A DNA stretch of 64,000 nt. It comes from an uncultured Oscillospiraceae bacterium. GTDB taxonomy: Bacteria; Bacillota; Clostridia; Oscillospirales; Ruminococcaceae. Both the position numbers and the translations under genes were made by a program. How positions within the stretch are numbered: position 1 is the stretch's first letter; the number at the start of each line of letters is the position of its first letter. The stretch is taken from contig CAKSPH010000005.1 of NCBI GenBank assembly GCA_934481355.1, positions 44,438-108,437 of the forward strand, in the 5' to 3' direction. Below the pieces are notes generated by a model. That model was not told the DNA's origin. It did not search any database and worked only from the letters and a program-made list of their open reading frames with translations. Shown one piece after another: positions 44,347 to 53,262 of the stretch.

Positions 44347-44375
44347 TTGACAAACACCGTTTATCTGGATATACT
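44347..44375 (+). promoter_or_regulatory. Promoter upstream of the P-type ATPase and hairpin element
   Basis: TTGACA, 17-bp spacer, TATACT. The start point would fall at the left edge of the repeat element, so the element would be transcribed as the 5' leader. Confidence 0.7.
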
Positions 44376-44380
44376 ATATT

Positions 44381-44551
44381 ATATTGTAACCTCTAAAAAC
44401 CGGGACACGAGCAGATTTCGTATATGACTTATATCAGATGCCAGGCGTCAAACCGCAGTAATACTGTATGTATTTCAAGGTTTGACAACGAAGCAGATGA
44501 TATAAGTCATAGAAATCCGCCGTGAAGGAGGTTTTTAGAGGTTACCAGATA
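44381..44551. repeat. Long-hairpin MITE-like element, subfamily A, copy 2 (inverted)
   Basis: A 171-bp near-copy of 4119-4288 in reverse orientation. It has the same GTAACCTCTAAAAACC-type termini, TATGACTTATATCA blocks and central AATACTGTATGTATTTCAAGG. It sits between a consensus promoter and the ATPase start codon, 25 bp from the latter. Confidence 0.85.
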
Positions 44552-44576
44552 TCTGATATACGGGAGGCGGCAGGAT

Positions 44577-47156
44577 TTGACAGATACAAAACGCGGTCTT
44601 ACGCAGGCTGAAGCGGACGAAAAAATATCCCGCGGCGAATCCAACGGAAACTTTGCAGTAAAAACCAAGAGCGTCGGCAGGATATTCTACGACAATATTT
44701 TCACGCTGTTCAACCTTATAAATATAATAATCGCAGCGATAGTCTTTCTGGTGGGAGCCTACCGGAATATGCTGTTCATGGGAGTTGTTCTGTGCAACAC
44801 GGCAATAGGCATAATTCAGGAGATACGCTCCAAGCGCACCATTGACCGTCTTTCGCTTATTTCCGCGCCGAAAGCCCATCTTCTGCGTGACGGAACAGAA
44901 CAAGTTCTCCCGGTATCTGAAATAGTCCCGGGGGACATCATGCTTCTTTCGACAGGAAGACAGCTCTGTGCCGACGCTGTTCTTGCAGAGGGCGAGCTCG
45001 AAGCGGACGAAAGCCTGCTCACCGGCGAAAGCGACACAGTGACCAAGCGCCCCGGAGACGCGTTGTACTCCGGCAGCTTTGTGATCGCCGGAAAGGGAAA
45101 AGCGGAAGTCACCGCCGTCGGCGCGGAAGCCTACGCAAACAAAATTGCCAGCAGTGCGAAAAAGCCGAAAAAGCGCCTATCAGAGATGATGAGCGCGATA
45201 AATAAGATAATCTCCACGATTTCCGTGTGTATACTGCCTTTCGCGCTGGTGCTGTTCACAAAGGCTCTTTTCGTGACCCGGCAGGGACTTCAGTACAGTG
45301 TTACCAGCACTTCTGCGGCGGCGATCGGAATGATCCCCGAGGGGCTTGTGCTGCTGACCAGCGTCGCCCTCGCGGTAAGCTCCATACGGCTCGGAAAAAG
45401 GCAGACCCTCTGTCAGGATCTGTACTGCGTTGAAAGTCTTGCCCGGGTGGACGTCCTCTGTCTCGACAAGACCGGGACGATAACCACCGGAAATATGCAG
45501 GTCACGGAAGTCCGCAGGCTGGATCCCGGTTTCAGCGCCGAAGCCGCGCTCTCCGCCTTTGCGTCGGCAATGGGCGAAGAAAACCAGACCGCCGCCGCCA
45601 TTTTCCGGAAGTTCCCCGCCAAGGAGCCTGTGAAGTGCATAAAGACTGAACCGTTTTCCTCCGCGAGAAAGTGGAGCGGCGCACAGCTCGAAAAATACGG
45701 AACGCTGATTCTGGGCGCGCCAAGCTTCATACTGTCGCCGGAGGAATATGCGAAGCTGAGCGGAATATGCGGTGAATACGCAGCAAAGGGTCAGCGTGTG
45801 CTGCTTCTGGCACAGAGCGAATCCGGACTGCCGGGAAAGGCGCTTCCCGCCGGGCTCGCACCTAAGGCTCTCGTGATACTGTCGGACGAAATACGCGAAA
45901 GCGCACCCTCAACGCTGGCTTATTTCCGGGAGCAGGGAGTTACGCTAAAGGTTATCTCCGGCGACGACCCGGTGACTGTATCAAACGTCGCGTCAAAAGC
46001 CGGACTTCCCGGGGCGGAAAGCTGCGTGGACGCTTCCCTGCTTTCGGACGATGAAATAAATGAAGCCGCCGGTAAATACACGGTTTTCGGCAGAGTGACC
46101 CCCGCAAGGAAACTGGCGCTAGTAAGGGCGCTCCAGTCGCAGGGGCACAAGGTCGCAATGACGGGAGACGGCGTGAACGACGTTCTGGCGCTGCGCGAAG
46201 CAGACTGCTCCGTCGCAATGCAGTCCGGAAGCGACGCAGCACGCTGCGTTTCACAGCTCGTTCTTCTGGATTCGGACTTTTCCTCCATGCCGCTCGCCGT
46301 GCAGGAAGGACGCCGCTGTATAAACAATATTCAGCGCTCGGCGACCCTGTTCCTTGTAAAAACTATATTCTCGTTCCTGCTGGCGCTGCTGTTTCTGTTT
46401 GCTCCTGCGGCTTATCCGTTCCAGCCGATCCAGCTAACGCTCATCAGCGCGCTGTTCATCGGAGCTCCGTCATTTCTGCTGGCTCTTGAGCCTAATCACG
46501 AGCGTGTAAGCGGCAGTTTTATTGCAAACATCCTTAAAAAGGCGCTTCCGGGCGGACTTACGGTCGTGCTCGGAATATCGGCGCTTCTCATTCTTCAGCA
46601 TATCTTTGCTATACCGCAGGAGCGGCTTTCCGTAATGGCAGTATATCTCACCGGAGCCGTCTGCTACGGCGTTCTGTGGGGAGTCTGCAAGCCGTTCAGG
46701 AAATGGCACATCGCAATGCTTATCGTGGTCGGCGCGGCATTCTGCTTTGCCTGCTGGATAATCAGCCCGCTGTTCTATATTATCAGTCTGACATGGCAGG
46801 AGTGGCTCTGCATGGCGGGGCTTATCCCGGGTGCAATACTGGTACTGACGGCACTGTCAAAGCTTCTCCGTAAAATTCTCGGGCGCTGGTCGGGAGGCTT
46901 CCAGCCAAAGCACCGGATGAAAAGGCTTGTTGCCGGAATAGTTCTCGCACTTTCCGCGATATACGGCGCATGGCTTGCAACTGCTGTCACAGATTACCTT
47001 GCGCTCTGCTTCGGGAATCAGACTGTGTTTGCCCTTGAACAGCCAGACGGCAGCCGGAAAGGCATTCTGTACTCGGTCGATGACGGAATTTTGCACATAT
47101 TCGGCAGGGATATCAGCACTGAACAGCTTAAGGTCAACTCTAAAAAACTCATGTGA
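44577..47156 (+). CDS. P-type cation-translocating ATPase (CtpE-like)
   Basis: An 859-residue P-type ATPase of the type II/III-like group closest in layout to CtpE-type pumps. Order of parts: cytosolic N end, TM1-2, actuator domain with LLTGES (near 148), TM3-4 with MIPEGLVLLTSVALAV, phosphorylation loop DKTGTITTG (near 298), nucleotide domain, hinge TGDGVNDVLALREADC (near 530) and six C-terminal TM segments. No N-terminal heavy-metal domain is present, so Ca2+, Mg2+ or another hard cation is more likely than Cu or Zn. Start is TTG at 44577 with GGGAGG. The final residues (KVNSKKLM) and stop are encoded inside a repeat element. Confidence 0.9.
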   Translation: MTDTKRGLTQAEADEKISRGESNGNFAVKTKSVGRIFYDNIFTLFNLINIIIAAIVFLVGAYRNMLFMGVVLCNTAIGIIQEIRSKRTIDRLSLISAPKAHLLRDGTEQVLPVSEIVPGDIMLLSTGRQLCADAVLAEGELEADESLLTGESDTVTKRPGDALYSGSFVIAGKGKAEVTAVGAEAYANKIASSAKKPKKRLSEMMSAINKIISTISVCILPFALVLFTKALFVTRQGLQYSVTSTSAAAIGMIPEGLVLLTSVALAVSSIRLGKRQTLCQDLYCVESLARVDVLCLDKTGTITTGNMQVTEVRRLDPGFSAEAALSAFASAMGEENQTAAAIFRKFPAKEPVKCIKTEPFSSARKWSGAQLEKYGTLILGAPSFILSPEEYAKLSGICGEYAAKGQRVLLLAQSESGLPGKALPAGLAPKALVILSDEIRESAPSTLAYFREQGVTLKVISGDDPVTVSNVASKAGLPGAESCVDASLLSDDEINEAAGKYTVFGRVTPARKLALVRALQSQGHKVAMTGDGVNDVLALREADCSVAMQSGSDAARCVSQLVLLDSDFSSMPLAVQEGRRCINNIQRSATLFLVKTIFSFLLALLFLFAPAAYPFQPIQLTLISALFIGAPSFLLALEPNHERVSGSFIANILKKALPGGLTVVLGISALLILQHIFAIPQERLSVMAVYLTGAVCYGVLWGVCKPFRKWHIAMLIVVGAAFCFACWIISPLFYIISLTWQEWLCMAGLIPGAILVLTALSKLLRKILGRWSGGFQPKHRMKRLVAGIVLALSAIYGAWLATAVTDYLALCFGNQTVFALEQPDGSRKGILYSVDDGILHIFGRDISTEQLKVNSKKLM

Positions 47157-47360
47157 GAAAAAATGTACAGTGCGCAACGTATTCTGTCAACAAGCAAAAT
47201 TTCTGATGTGACGGTGTTCATGCCGTCATTCGGTTATTTTGCTCGCAGCATCGTGTTGCACCTTCTTGAAAAGCGTACAGCCTTACTTGGTCGGCTTTCC
47301 AAGAATCCGGCGTACCCTGTCCGTTTTTGCTTTTCATACCGATTTTTAGAGGTTCTCTTA
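47128..47360. repeat. Diverged subfamily B hairpin element, copy 5, overlapping the ATPase 3' end
   Basis: Termini AAGGTCAACTCTAAAAAACTC and CCGATTTTTAGAGGTTCTC, with GTGAGAAAAAATGTACAGTGCGC, GTACAGCCTTACTTGGTCGG and GTTTTTGCTTTTCATACCG as B-type arms. The interior is longer and different (ACGGTGTTCATGCCGTC hairpin). The ATPase stop codon (47154-47156) lies inside its left arm. Confidence 0.7.
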
Positions 47361-47370
47361 AATATAAAGA

Positions 47371-47406
47371 AATCTCTCCATTGGAAATCCAGTGGAGAGA
47401 TTTTTA
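47371..47406 (-). terminator. Terminator of LacI-family gene
   Basis: Stem AATCTCTCCA / TGGAGAGATT with A/T runs on both sides, just after the - strand stop codon. Confidence 0.85.
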
Positions 47407-47409
47407 TAT

Positions 47410-48432
47410 TCAGACGTTGAGGTTCTTTACGCTCTCGCGGCGGATGAGCTTTCCGGTAACAAGGGTTCTTCCGCGGCGGTAGTTCACATCGCGTATCTTG
47501 TGGAGGATTATCTCAACAGCCTCCGCGCTCATTACACGGCTGTTTACATCGATAGTCGTAAGCCTCGGGGTGCATATCGTGGAGTATATATGGTTGTCGT
47601 AGCCAACGACAGAGATATCGTCCGGAATGGAATAACCTGCCGCTTTAAGCTGATTTACCAGCTTGTATGCGGATTCATCGCAGTTGCACACGAATGCGGT
47701 CGGCATATCAGCGGGAAGCTTGAATTCCGGGAATATGTCGCTCTCATTTGAGCGGTCGCTGATGACCCAATCCTGACGGAGCGGTATACGGTTCTCCAGA
47801 AGGGCCTTGTAATAGCCAAGATATCTGTCCTGAATGCTGCTTGTGGAGCTTATGCTGCCGAGGAAACCTATACGGCGGTGTCCGTTTTCGATAAGGTGAC
47901 TGGTGAGCATATATGCCCCGTAAAAGCTGTCAGAAAGCACGGCGTCAGCGTCCTCACGGCTTCCGTAGAAATCAAGGAAAACCGTGGGAAGCTCATGGCT
48001 CATAAGGCCGTCGATGTATGCCTCGGAAAGCTGACCCAGCACGATAAGTCCATCCACCTTGTGATCAAGCACGGAATTCGGCACTTCCTCCGGAACACCG
48101 TTTACGCCCTTGTCGCTGACTACCTCCAGCATACCATAGTAATTCTGCTTCTGAAGGAGCTCCACGATATAACGGTAAACTATCCAGTAAAACGAGCTTG
48201 CGTCGCTTATAAAGTGCTTGGCAACGATAATGCCTATGTTGTAGGTAAGGCCATCCCTGGCGCCGTGGGTGCCTGCATGAACACGGTAGCCCATTTCCGT
48301 AGCCTTGCGCTTGATACGGTCGCGGAGCTCCGCGCTTACGCCGTCGCGGTCGCCGAGCGCCTTGGAAACAGTAACGGTGCTGACATTCATTTCCTTGGCA
48401 ATATCGCTCATGGTCACAGCTTTTTTAGTCAT
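47410..48432 (-). CDS. LacI-family transcriptional regulator
   Basis: A 340-residue LacI/GalR-type regulator. The N-terminal helix-turn-helix (VTMSDIAKEMNVSTVTVSKA) and hinge precede a periplasmic-binding-like sugar domain (VDGLIVLGQLSE, NGHRRIGFLGSISST, DISVVGYDN). Such regulators usually sense sugars and control catabolic genes; no sugar gene is next to it, so its targets are elsewhere or it acts more globally. AAAGGATAT lies upstream of the ATG. It is monocistronic. Confidence 0.92.
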   Translation of the reverse strand: MTKKAVTMSDIAKEMNVSTVTVSKALGDRDGVSAELRDRIKRKATEMGYRVHAGTHGARDGLTYNIGIIVAKHFISDASSFYWIVYRYIVELLQKQNYYGMLEVVSDKGVNGVPEEVPNSVLDHKVDGLIVLGQLSEAYIDGLMSHELPTVFLDFYGSREDADAVLSDSFYGAYMLTSHLIENGHRRIGFLGSISSTSSIQDRYLGYYKALLENRIPLRQDWVISDRSNESDIFPEFKLPADMPTAFVCNCDESAYKLVNQLKAAGYSIPDDISVVGYDNHIYSTICTPRLTTIDVNSRVMSAEAVEIILHKIRDVNYRRGRTLVTGKLIRRESVKNLNV

Positions 48433-48808
48433 ATCTATATCCTTTCAGCTTGGAAATCATAATTTTATCCATACTTATATTTTAAGTAATTCTGGTCATT
48501 TTGTAAATTAGCTGAATTAACAAAATTTAGCCGTTTTATTTGTGCAAAATGTCCCTCAGACATAATTATGCCTAAGGGACACAACATCTAAATCAAGGCT
48601 TGGACGGCTTTTGCCCCAGAAACATCAGCCGATGCCGCTCATTCTTTTTCTGTAACTCAGTATCGCATAGGGAGAGTTAAAAGTCAAAATAATTACATAA
48701 CTGTAGGCAACCTTGCCGTAACTATTCATGGGAAATTGAAATAAATCTGTAACCTTATCACTCCCCGGGGAATATAGTAGGGCAGGAAAGAGATCGGGGG
48801 GTGTCAGC
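48433..48808. other. Intergenic region upstream of small genes
   Basis: No gene larger than a few codons is supported. An imperfect hairpin at about 48550-48581 (TGTCCCT...AGGGACA) is present. The last 60 bp before the small membrane gene contain GAATATAGTA, which could be part of a sporulation-type promoter, but spacing to a -35 element is not convincing. Confidence 0.4.
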
Positions 48809-48976
48809 GTGAGAAAAAACAGAAAGCGCCGTAAGAACTGCGGCTTCGGCATAGTACTTGCGGTCGCGGCTTTTCTCGGCGCACTGATGTGTATTTCGTT
48901 CTTCTCGCTGAAGGTGCTGCTGTTCGTGGTAGCGTTCCTGCTGATCGTAATCGGGATCTTCCTGCTTAAACTGTGA
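48809..48976 (+). CDS. Small membrane protein upstream of spoVM
   Basis: A 55-residue protein: a basic N terminus (MRKNRKRRKNCGFG) then two hydrophobic stretches separated by FFSLK, ending in GIFLLKL. It starts at GTG, preceded by GGGGGGTG. Its 3' end is 13 bp before spoVM, so the two are likely co-transcribed. Function unknown; a membrane role in sporulation is inferred only from the neighbour. The positively charged N end predicts a cytosolic N terminus. Confidence 0.6.
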   Translation: MRKNRKRRKNCGFGIVLAVAAFLGALMCISFFSLKVLLFVVAFLLIVIGIFLLKL

Positions 48977-48989
48977 AAGGAGCTACATA

Positions 48990-49076
48990 ATGAAAATCGT
49001 TGTGCTAAAAAGTCCGAAGCTGTTCGCCGGGATACTCAGAGCTATGTTCGGTATCAGGAAAATGCCGGCAGAATAA
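48990..49076 (+). CDS. spoVM: Stage V sporulation protein M (SpoVM)
   Basis: A 28-residue amphipathic helix starting MKIVVLKSPKLF. From recalled B. subtilis SpoVM (start MKFYTIKLPKFLGG), the positions M1, K2, K7, P9, K10, G14, I15, R17, A18, M19 and G21 are identical, including Pro9, which is needed for curvature sensing. SpoVM marks the outer forespore membrane and anchors SpoIVA during coat assembly. GAAAGGAG lies upstream at good spacing and a terminator follows. Too short for routine gene calling, but the match is strong and implies that the organism forms spores or recently did. Confidence 0.85.
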   Translation: MKIVVLKSPKLFAGILRAMFGIRKMPAE

Positions 49077-49082
49077 CAAAAC

Positions 49083-49109
49083 GGAGCGGCGATGAGCCGC
49101 TCCATTTTT
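49083..49109 (+). terminator. Terminator after spoVM
   Basis: Stem GGAGCGGC / GCCGCTCC with GATGA loop, followed by ATTTTTC. Confidence 0.85.
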
Positions 49110-49123
49110 CAGGCTTATTGGCA

Positions 49124-50512
49124 TTATCCGCATATATCCGCTATCGCGCAGGCAAACAGAACTGCGTCACGCAGGAGCTCGTTCTCGGTTATGAACTCAT
49201 CGTTGCCATGCATATGATAGTCGGTGTCCCCGCGCTCAACACCGAATGCAACGCCGCCCTCAACGGTGTGGACGTAGGTCCCTCCGCCTATCGCTATGCA
49301 GCGGCCCGGCTCGCCCTCGACCTCGCTGTAAACCCTGAGCAGCTTCTGAACGAACTCGCTGTCCTCGGGCACGCAGTGCGGTTCTTCCTCCATGTTCCGG
49401 CCGTAGTGAACGCCCGCGTTTTCAAGTGCCGCAGAAAGCCGCTTCACAACATCGCCGAGCTGAGCGCTCACCGGATAGCGGATATCTATGCAGCCGCTGA
49501 TTTTTCCTTCATTCATCGCAAACTTGCTGAACGTAAGCGTAAGTGCGCCGGATTCCTTGTCCTCAATTTTCAGTGCGGCGGAGCGTCCGTCGGTCTCGCC
49601 GAACGGGAACATTCTTTCAAGTCCGCGGAATATCTCACGCTGCTCTCCGTCAGCAAACGGTAGCTTGTTAAGAACGGAAATAAGCGCTGTCACCGCGTTT
49701 ATACCCGTCTGCGGAGTGGAAGCGTGCGCAGATCTTCCGGAACTGTGCAGCGTTACCGTTCCGTCGGGGTTCCTGTCTAAAGTTAGGATGGCTCCGGTGG
49801 TATTCACCGGAATTACAGCGCGGATCTCCTCGTAGGATAATCCGCTTATGACCGCCTCAGCCTTGTCGGGAACTGCATTCGGAATGCTTCCGCCGGTGAA
49901 ACTCAGCACAGAGCCGGGAATGTACTCGCCGCAGATATCCGCGCGTATCATTCCCTTTTCAATGTTTATGACCGGGAAGCTGCCGTCCGGGGTAAACACC
50001 ATCGGCGGAAGGCTATTCCTGCGGCGGTAGATTTCAAGATCCTCGGAGCCGTTCTCCTCATCGGTGCCGAAAAGCAGCCTTACGCCCTTTTTCAGCGGGA
50101 TTCCCAGTTCCTTAACGCACCAGAGTGCGCACAGCGCTGCGGCGCAGGGTCCCTTGTCGTCTATAACTCCCCTGCCAAATAGCTTACCCTCGCGGCGGGT
50201 GAGCCGGAACGGAGGATAGCTCCAGTTGCGCGGCTCCGCCGGGACAACGTCCAGGTGGCAGAGTATTCCCAGCCCGATTTTTCCGGCGGGGTCATAATCT
50301 GCGGTTCCCATAACGTCATCGTGGCAGCCAGTGACAAATCCGTATCTGCGGCATATCTCCAGCATTTTGTCAAGAGCCCTGCGAGGCTCCGCCCCAAAGG
50401 GAGCGCCCGGTTCCGGAGTTCCCTTTACGCTGGGTATCTCCACAAGCTGCCTTATTATCTCCATCATGTCCTCACGATGAGAATATATGAAATCTGTGAT
50501 CTGCTGATTCAT
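49124..50512 (-). CDS. M20-family dipeptidase (PepV/Sapep-like)
   Basis: A 462-residue zinc dipeptidase of the PepV/Sapep branch of family M20. Metal and catalytic segments are visible: LCHLDVVPA (first His and Asp), FGRGVIDDKGP (bridging Asp), FGTDEENGSED (catalytic Glu) and YHMHGNDEF at the end. PepV-type enzymes cleave dipeptides such as beta-Ala- or L-amino-acid dipeptides in the cytosol. The start at 50512 has AAGGAAG; an upstream in-frame Met lacks one. It lies 59 bp downstream of the membrane protein gene, possibly at the tail of the large operon. Confidence 0.9.
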   Translation of the reverse strand: MNQQITDFIYSHREDMMEIIRQLVEIPSVKGTPEPGAPFGAEPRRALDKMLEICRRYGFVTGCHDDVMGTADYDPAGKIGLGILCHLDVVPAEPRNWSYPPFRLTRREGKLFGRGVIDDKGPCAAALCALWCVKELGIPLKKGVRLLFGTDEENGSEDLEIYRRRNSLPPMVFTPDGSFPVINIEKGMIRADICGEYIPGSVLSFTGGSIPNAVPDKAEAVISGLSYEEIRAVIPVNTTGAILTLDRNPDGTVTLHSSGRSAHASTPQTGINAVTALISVLNKLPFADGEQREIFRGLERMFPFGETDGRSAALKIEDKESGALTLTFSKFAMNEGKISGCIDIRYPVSAQLGDVVKRLSAALENAGVHYGRNMEEEPHCVPEDSEFVQKLLRVYSEVEGEPGRCIAIGGGTYVHTVEGGVAFGVERGDTDYHMHGNDEFITENELLRDAVLFACAIADICG

Positions 50513-50571
50513 GATGATACTTCCTTTCAACTTACCGATAACTGTATTCTGACCTTTCACATTCCGATTAT

Positions 50572-51147
50572 TCAGCCGTTCCTTACCTTGTTCCTGCGCT
50601 CCGCCATTTGCAAAATTCTCGGGCGGTTGTATCGCTGGATCATCACGAACATCAGGTCGAACAGAGCCGCCGCCACGGACGTCAGCACAAATACTATGAT
50701 GGTATCGCGAAGGGCAGGAATTACTATGCTCAGCACCACCGGAACAAAGCTCACCGCGGCATTTATCTCATGAACGAGCTCAGCGCAGCACATATTTGAA
50801 GCCACCTGCTCCGGAGTGTTCTGTTTAAGTGAGAATTTTTCCGGGACGTATGTGGGAAGCTTCAGTTTCCATTTGTGAACCTTCAGCCGGCGGTAAAGTC
50901 CGGCTTCAAACCGGCTCTGCCTGAACCACGCCGATTTGTAATCCACACCGCCTGCCGTGAGCCTGTTCAGTATTCCGCCTATCGCCAGCCGAATTGCCAG
51001 ATGATACAGGAATGTTGCAAACGTGATAAACAGCGTAAGCAGCACGCCGTACCCAAGTATCAGCCAGCCTGTCAGTGATAACGCCGACAGCGCCAGAAAC
51101 AGCAGAGTACCATTTTCCATGACCTGCTTAAATACGGATTTTTTCAT
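50572..51147 (-). CDS. Membrane protein resembling the CrtO-type acyltransferase family
   Basis: A 191-residue protein with four or five membrane segments and a conserved cytosolic stretch FEAGLYRRLKVHKWKLKLPTYV..., then AELVHEINAAVSFVPV. The LYxxLxVxxWKxxLP pattern is like glycosyl-4,4'-diaponeurosporenoate acyltransferase (CrtO)-type proteins common in Clostridia. No carotenoid genes lie here, though dxs and ispA upstream supply isoprenoid precursors. GGAGGGCG precedes the ATG. It is 13 bp after the two-TM protein, so it probably belongs to the recN end of the operon. Assignment is tentative. Confidence 0.55.
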   Translation of the reverse strand: MKKSVFKQVMENGTLLFLALSALSLTGWLILGYGVLLTLFITFATFLYHLAIRLAIGGILNRLTAGGVDYKSAWFRQSRFEAGLYRRLKVHKWKLKLPTYVPEKFSLKQNTPEQVASNMCCAELVHEINAAVSFVPVVLSIVIPALRDTIIVFVLTSVAAALFDLMFVMIQRYNRPRILQMAERRNKVRNG

Positions 51148-51160
51148 GAAACGCCCTCCG

Positions 51161-51589
51161 TCAGCCGCCGGGGCGGACGCTGTCGCTCACCTCAGTCACT
51201 TTTCCCTGCTCGTCAAAGGCAATGAAGTAGAAATGCTCCAGATGATCCGGCATTACCGGACCATTGTCCGTGTAGATATAGTAGCCTATCCTGCCGGGCT
51301 TTCCCTCGGCGTATGTGCCGATATCAGGCTTGCCGAAACGCTCAATGACATCAGAAGCGGTACCGCTCTTTATCAGCCAGTCATTGAAGCGGTAGTAGGT
51401 CTTGTGCGACGAAGTGAACAGAAGAACAACACCCGCAAGAACGACCGCCGCAATGAGCAAAGCAAGCCGCCTTCCGACTGCTTTCTGCTTTACGACTGCG
51501 TTCATCATGGCAGCGACAGAAACCGCCAGAAATGCAAGCACCAGCAGTATCGCCGCAGCGTAGATCAACAGCATATACCAGACGTTCAT
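51161..51589 (-). CDS. Two-TM membrane protein with extracytoplasmic domain
   Basis: A 142-residue protein with two N-terminal membrane segments (about 7-30 and 42-58), then a soluble domain with SDVIERFGKPDIG and IGYYIYTDNGP. The VxxxFGxPD pattern is like that of BamE/SmpA-type or DUF-type small lipid-associated folds, but I cannot assign a family. The start overlaps the recN stop by 4 bp (ATGA), so translation is coupled to recN. Confidence 0.6.
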   Translation of the reverse strand: MNVWYMLLIYAAAILLVLAFLAVSVAAMMNAVVKQKAVGRRLALLIAAVVLAGVVLLFTSSHKTYYRFNDWLIKSGTASDVIERFGKPDIGTYAEGKPGRIGYYIYTDNGPVMPDHLEHFYFIAFDEQGKVTEVSDSVRPGG

Positions 51590-53250
51590 TCTTCCGCCTT
51601 TCTGCTGAGCATTTCCTCTGCGGCTTTGAGTCCGCTTTCGGTAAGTCCTCCGTCCATTATGCGGGCAAGCTCCTGCTTTCTGCCCTCATGATCCAGCGGG
51701 AATATCCGCGTGTAGGTGCGGGAGTTCTCAGTCTGCTTTTCAATAAGCATATGCGTCTGTGCCAGCGCCGCTATCTGCGCAAGATGGGTTATGCACAGCA
51801 CCTGACGTTTTTCCGCAGTCTGGGCGAGCTTTACGCCTACCTTGGCGGCTGTTCTTCCGCTTATTCCTGCGTCTACCTCATCGAAAATCATCGTCGGGAT
51901 ATCGTCGCCCTCCGCCATGACGCTCTTTATCGCAAGCATCACCCGGGAAAGTTCGCCGCCGCTTGCGGTCTTGTTGAGCGGCTTCATCTCCTCGCCGGCA
52001 TTCGCGGAAATAAGTATCTCCACCTCGTCCATTCCGTTTATGGTTATCTTTTCGGGGCGGACGTCGAATTTCAGAGTTACGTTCGGCATATTCAGGAATC
52101 GCAGCACTTCGCATATCTCCGCAGAAAGCTTCTCGGAAGCCGTTTTCCGCTTTTCGCTTATTTCCTCCGCCATTGCCTTGACTTTCCCTGCAAGCTCATG
52201 GCGTTCCTGTGAAAGCTTTTCGATATCCCCGTCAAGCCCAGTGAGCTGCGCCATTTCCCGGCGGCATTCCTCCAGATAGTCAACAAGCTGGTCTGCGTCC
52301 ATGTTGTATTTGCGGCAGGCGTGTTTCATCGCGGAGACCCTGTCCGCGATATCTGCCTCACGCTCCTCGCTGTCGTCTGAGCTGAACGCCATTGAAGCCG
52401 CCTCGCTGCTGATGTCCTCCAGTTCCGGGAGTATCTCCTCAAGCCGCTTGTAGAGCGCGTCCGCCTCAGGGAGCACCGCCCCCGCCTGCGCGAACGCATT
52501 CATGGACTGGCGCACAAGGTCAATCGCCCCGGGATTTTCCTCGCCGTTGAGCATATTGTTCGCGGTGAGCAGCGCTCCCTGAATCTGGGCGGTGCTGCGT
52601 ATCCTGTGAAGCTCCTCTTCAAGGCGGTCGCCCTCGCCGTAGTCAAGCCCGAGTTCCTCAAGCTCCTCGCATATTGCGGAGAGATGCGCCATACGCATTT
52701 CACGGGTGTTGTTCTCCTCGCGCATTTCTTTCAGTCTGCGGGAAAGCTTCGAAAACCTGCGGAATTCCCCGCGGTATCCCTCCAGCTCCTGAGATATCCC
52801 CGCGTAACTGTCAAGGATCTGCCGCTGGTTGTCGGTGTTCATCAGGATACGATTTTCGTGCTGCCCGTGGATATCCACCAGCAGTTCTCCGACCTCGCGC
52901 AGCATGGCTGCGGTAGCCGCCCTGCCGTTTATCCGGGCGCTGCTTCTTCCGTCTGAGGTTATCTCGCGCATGAGCACCAGCTCGCCGTCCTCAGCAGAGA
53001 ATCCAAGCTCCGTCAGCTTGCTGCGGACGCGCTCTGAAATATCGTCAAACAGCGCGGAAATGACCGCTTTCGGCGCGCCGCTGCGGACTATATCCTTGGT
53101 GGTCCTGCCGCCGAGCACTGCGTTTATTCCGCCGATTATGACGCTCTTTCCGGCGCCGGTCTCACCGGTAAAAACATTGAAGCTGCTGCCGAATTCGACA
53201 GACGCCTTTTCAATTACAGCCAGATTCTCAATAGAAAGCTCCCGTAACAA
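51586..53250 (-). CDS. recN: DNA repair protein RecN
   Basis: SMC-like ATPase acting early in double-strand break repair. The 554-residue protein has an N-terminal head with Walker A TGETGAGKSVIIGG, a long coiled-coil (about 160-360), the signature SGGELSRVMLAIK and Walker B MIFDEVDAGISG. Start is TTG at 53250 with AAGGAG at good spacing; MLRELSIENLAVI is the family start. It lies 12 bp downstream of argR, the conserved argR-recN order of Firmicutes. No LexA box was looked for at the distant operon promoter. Confidence 0.96.
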   Translation of the reverse strand: MLRELSIENLAVIEKASVEFGSSFNVFTGETGAGKSVIIGGINAVLGGRTTKDIVRSGAPKAVISALFDDISERVRSKLTELGFSAEDGELVLMREITSDGRSSARINGRAATAAMLREVGELLVDIHGQHENRILMNTDNQRQILDSYAGISQELEGYRGEFRRFSKLSRRLKEMREENNTREMRMAHLSAICEELEELGLDYGEGDRLEEELHRIRSTAQIQGALLTANNMLNGEENPGAIDLVRQSMNAFAQAGAVLPEADALYKRLEEILPELEDISSEAASMAFSSDDSEEREADIADRVSAMKHACRKYNMDADQLVDYLEECRREMAQLTGLDGDIEKLSQERHELAGKVKAMAEEISEKRKTASEKLSAEICEVLRFLNMPNVTLKFDVRPEKITINGMDEVEILISANAGEEMKPLNKTASGGELSRVMLAIKSVMAEGDDIPTMIFDEVDAGISGRTAAKVGVKLAQTAEKRQVLCITHLAQIAALAQTHMLIEKQTENSRTYTRIFPLDHEGRKQELARIMDGGLTESGLKAAEEMLSRKAEE

Positions 53251-53262
53251 GCGACATTCTCC

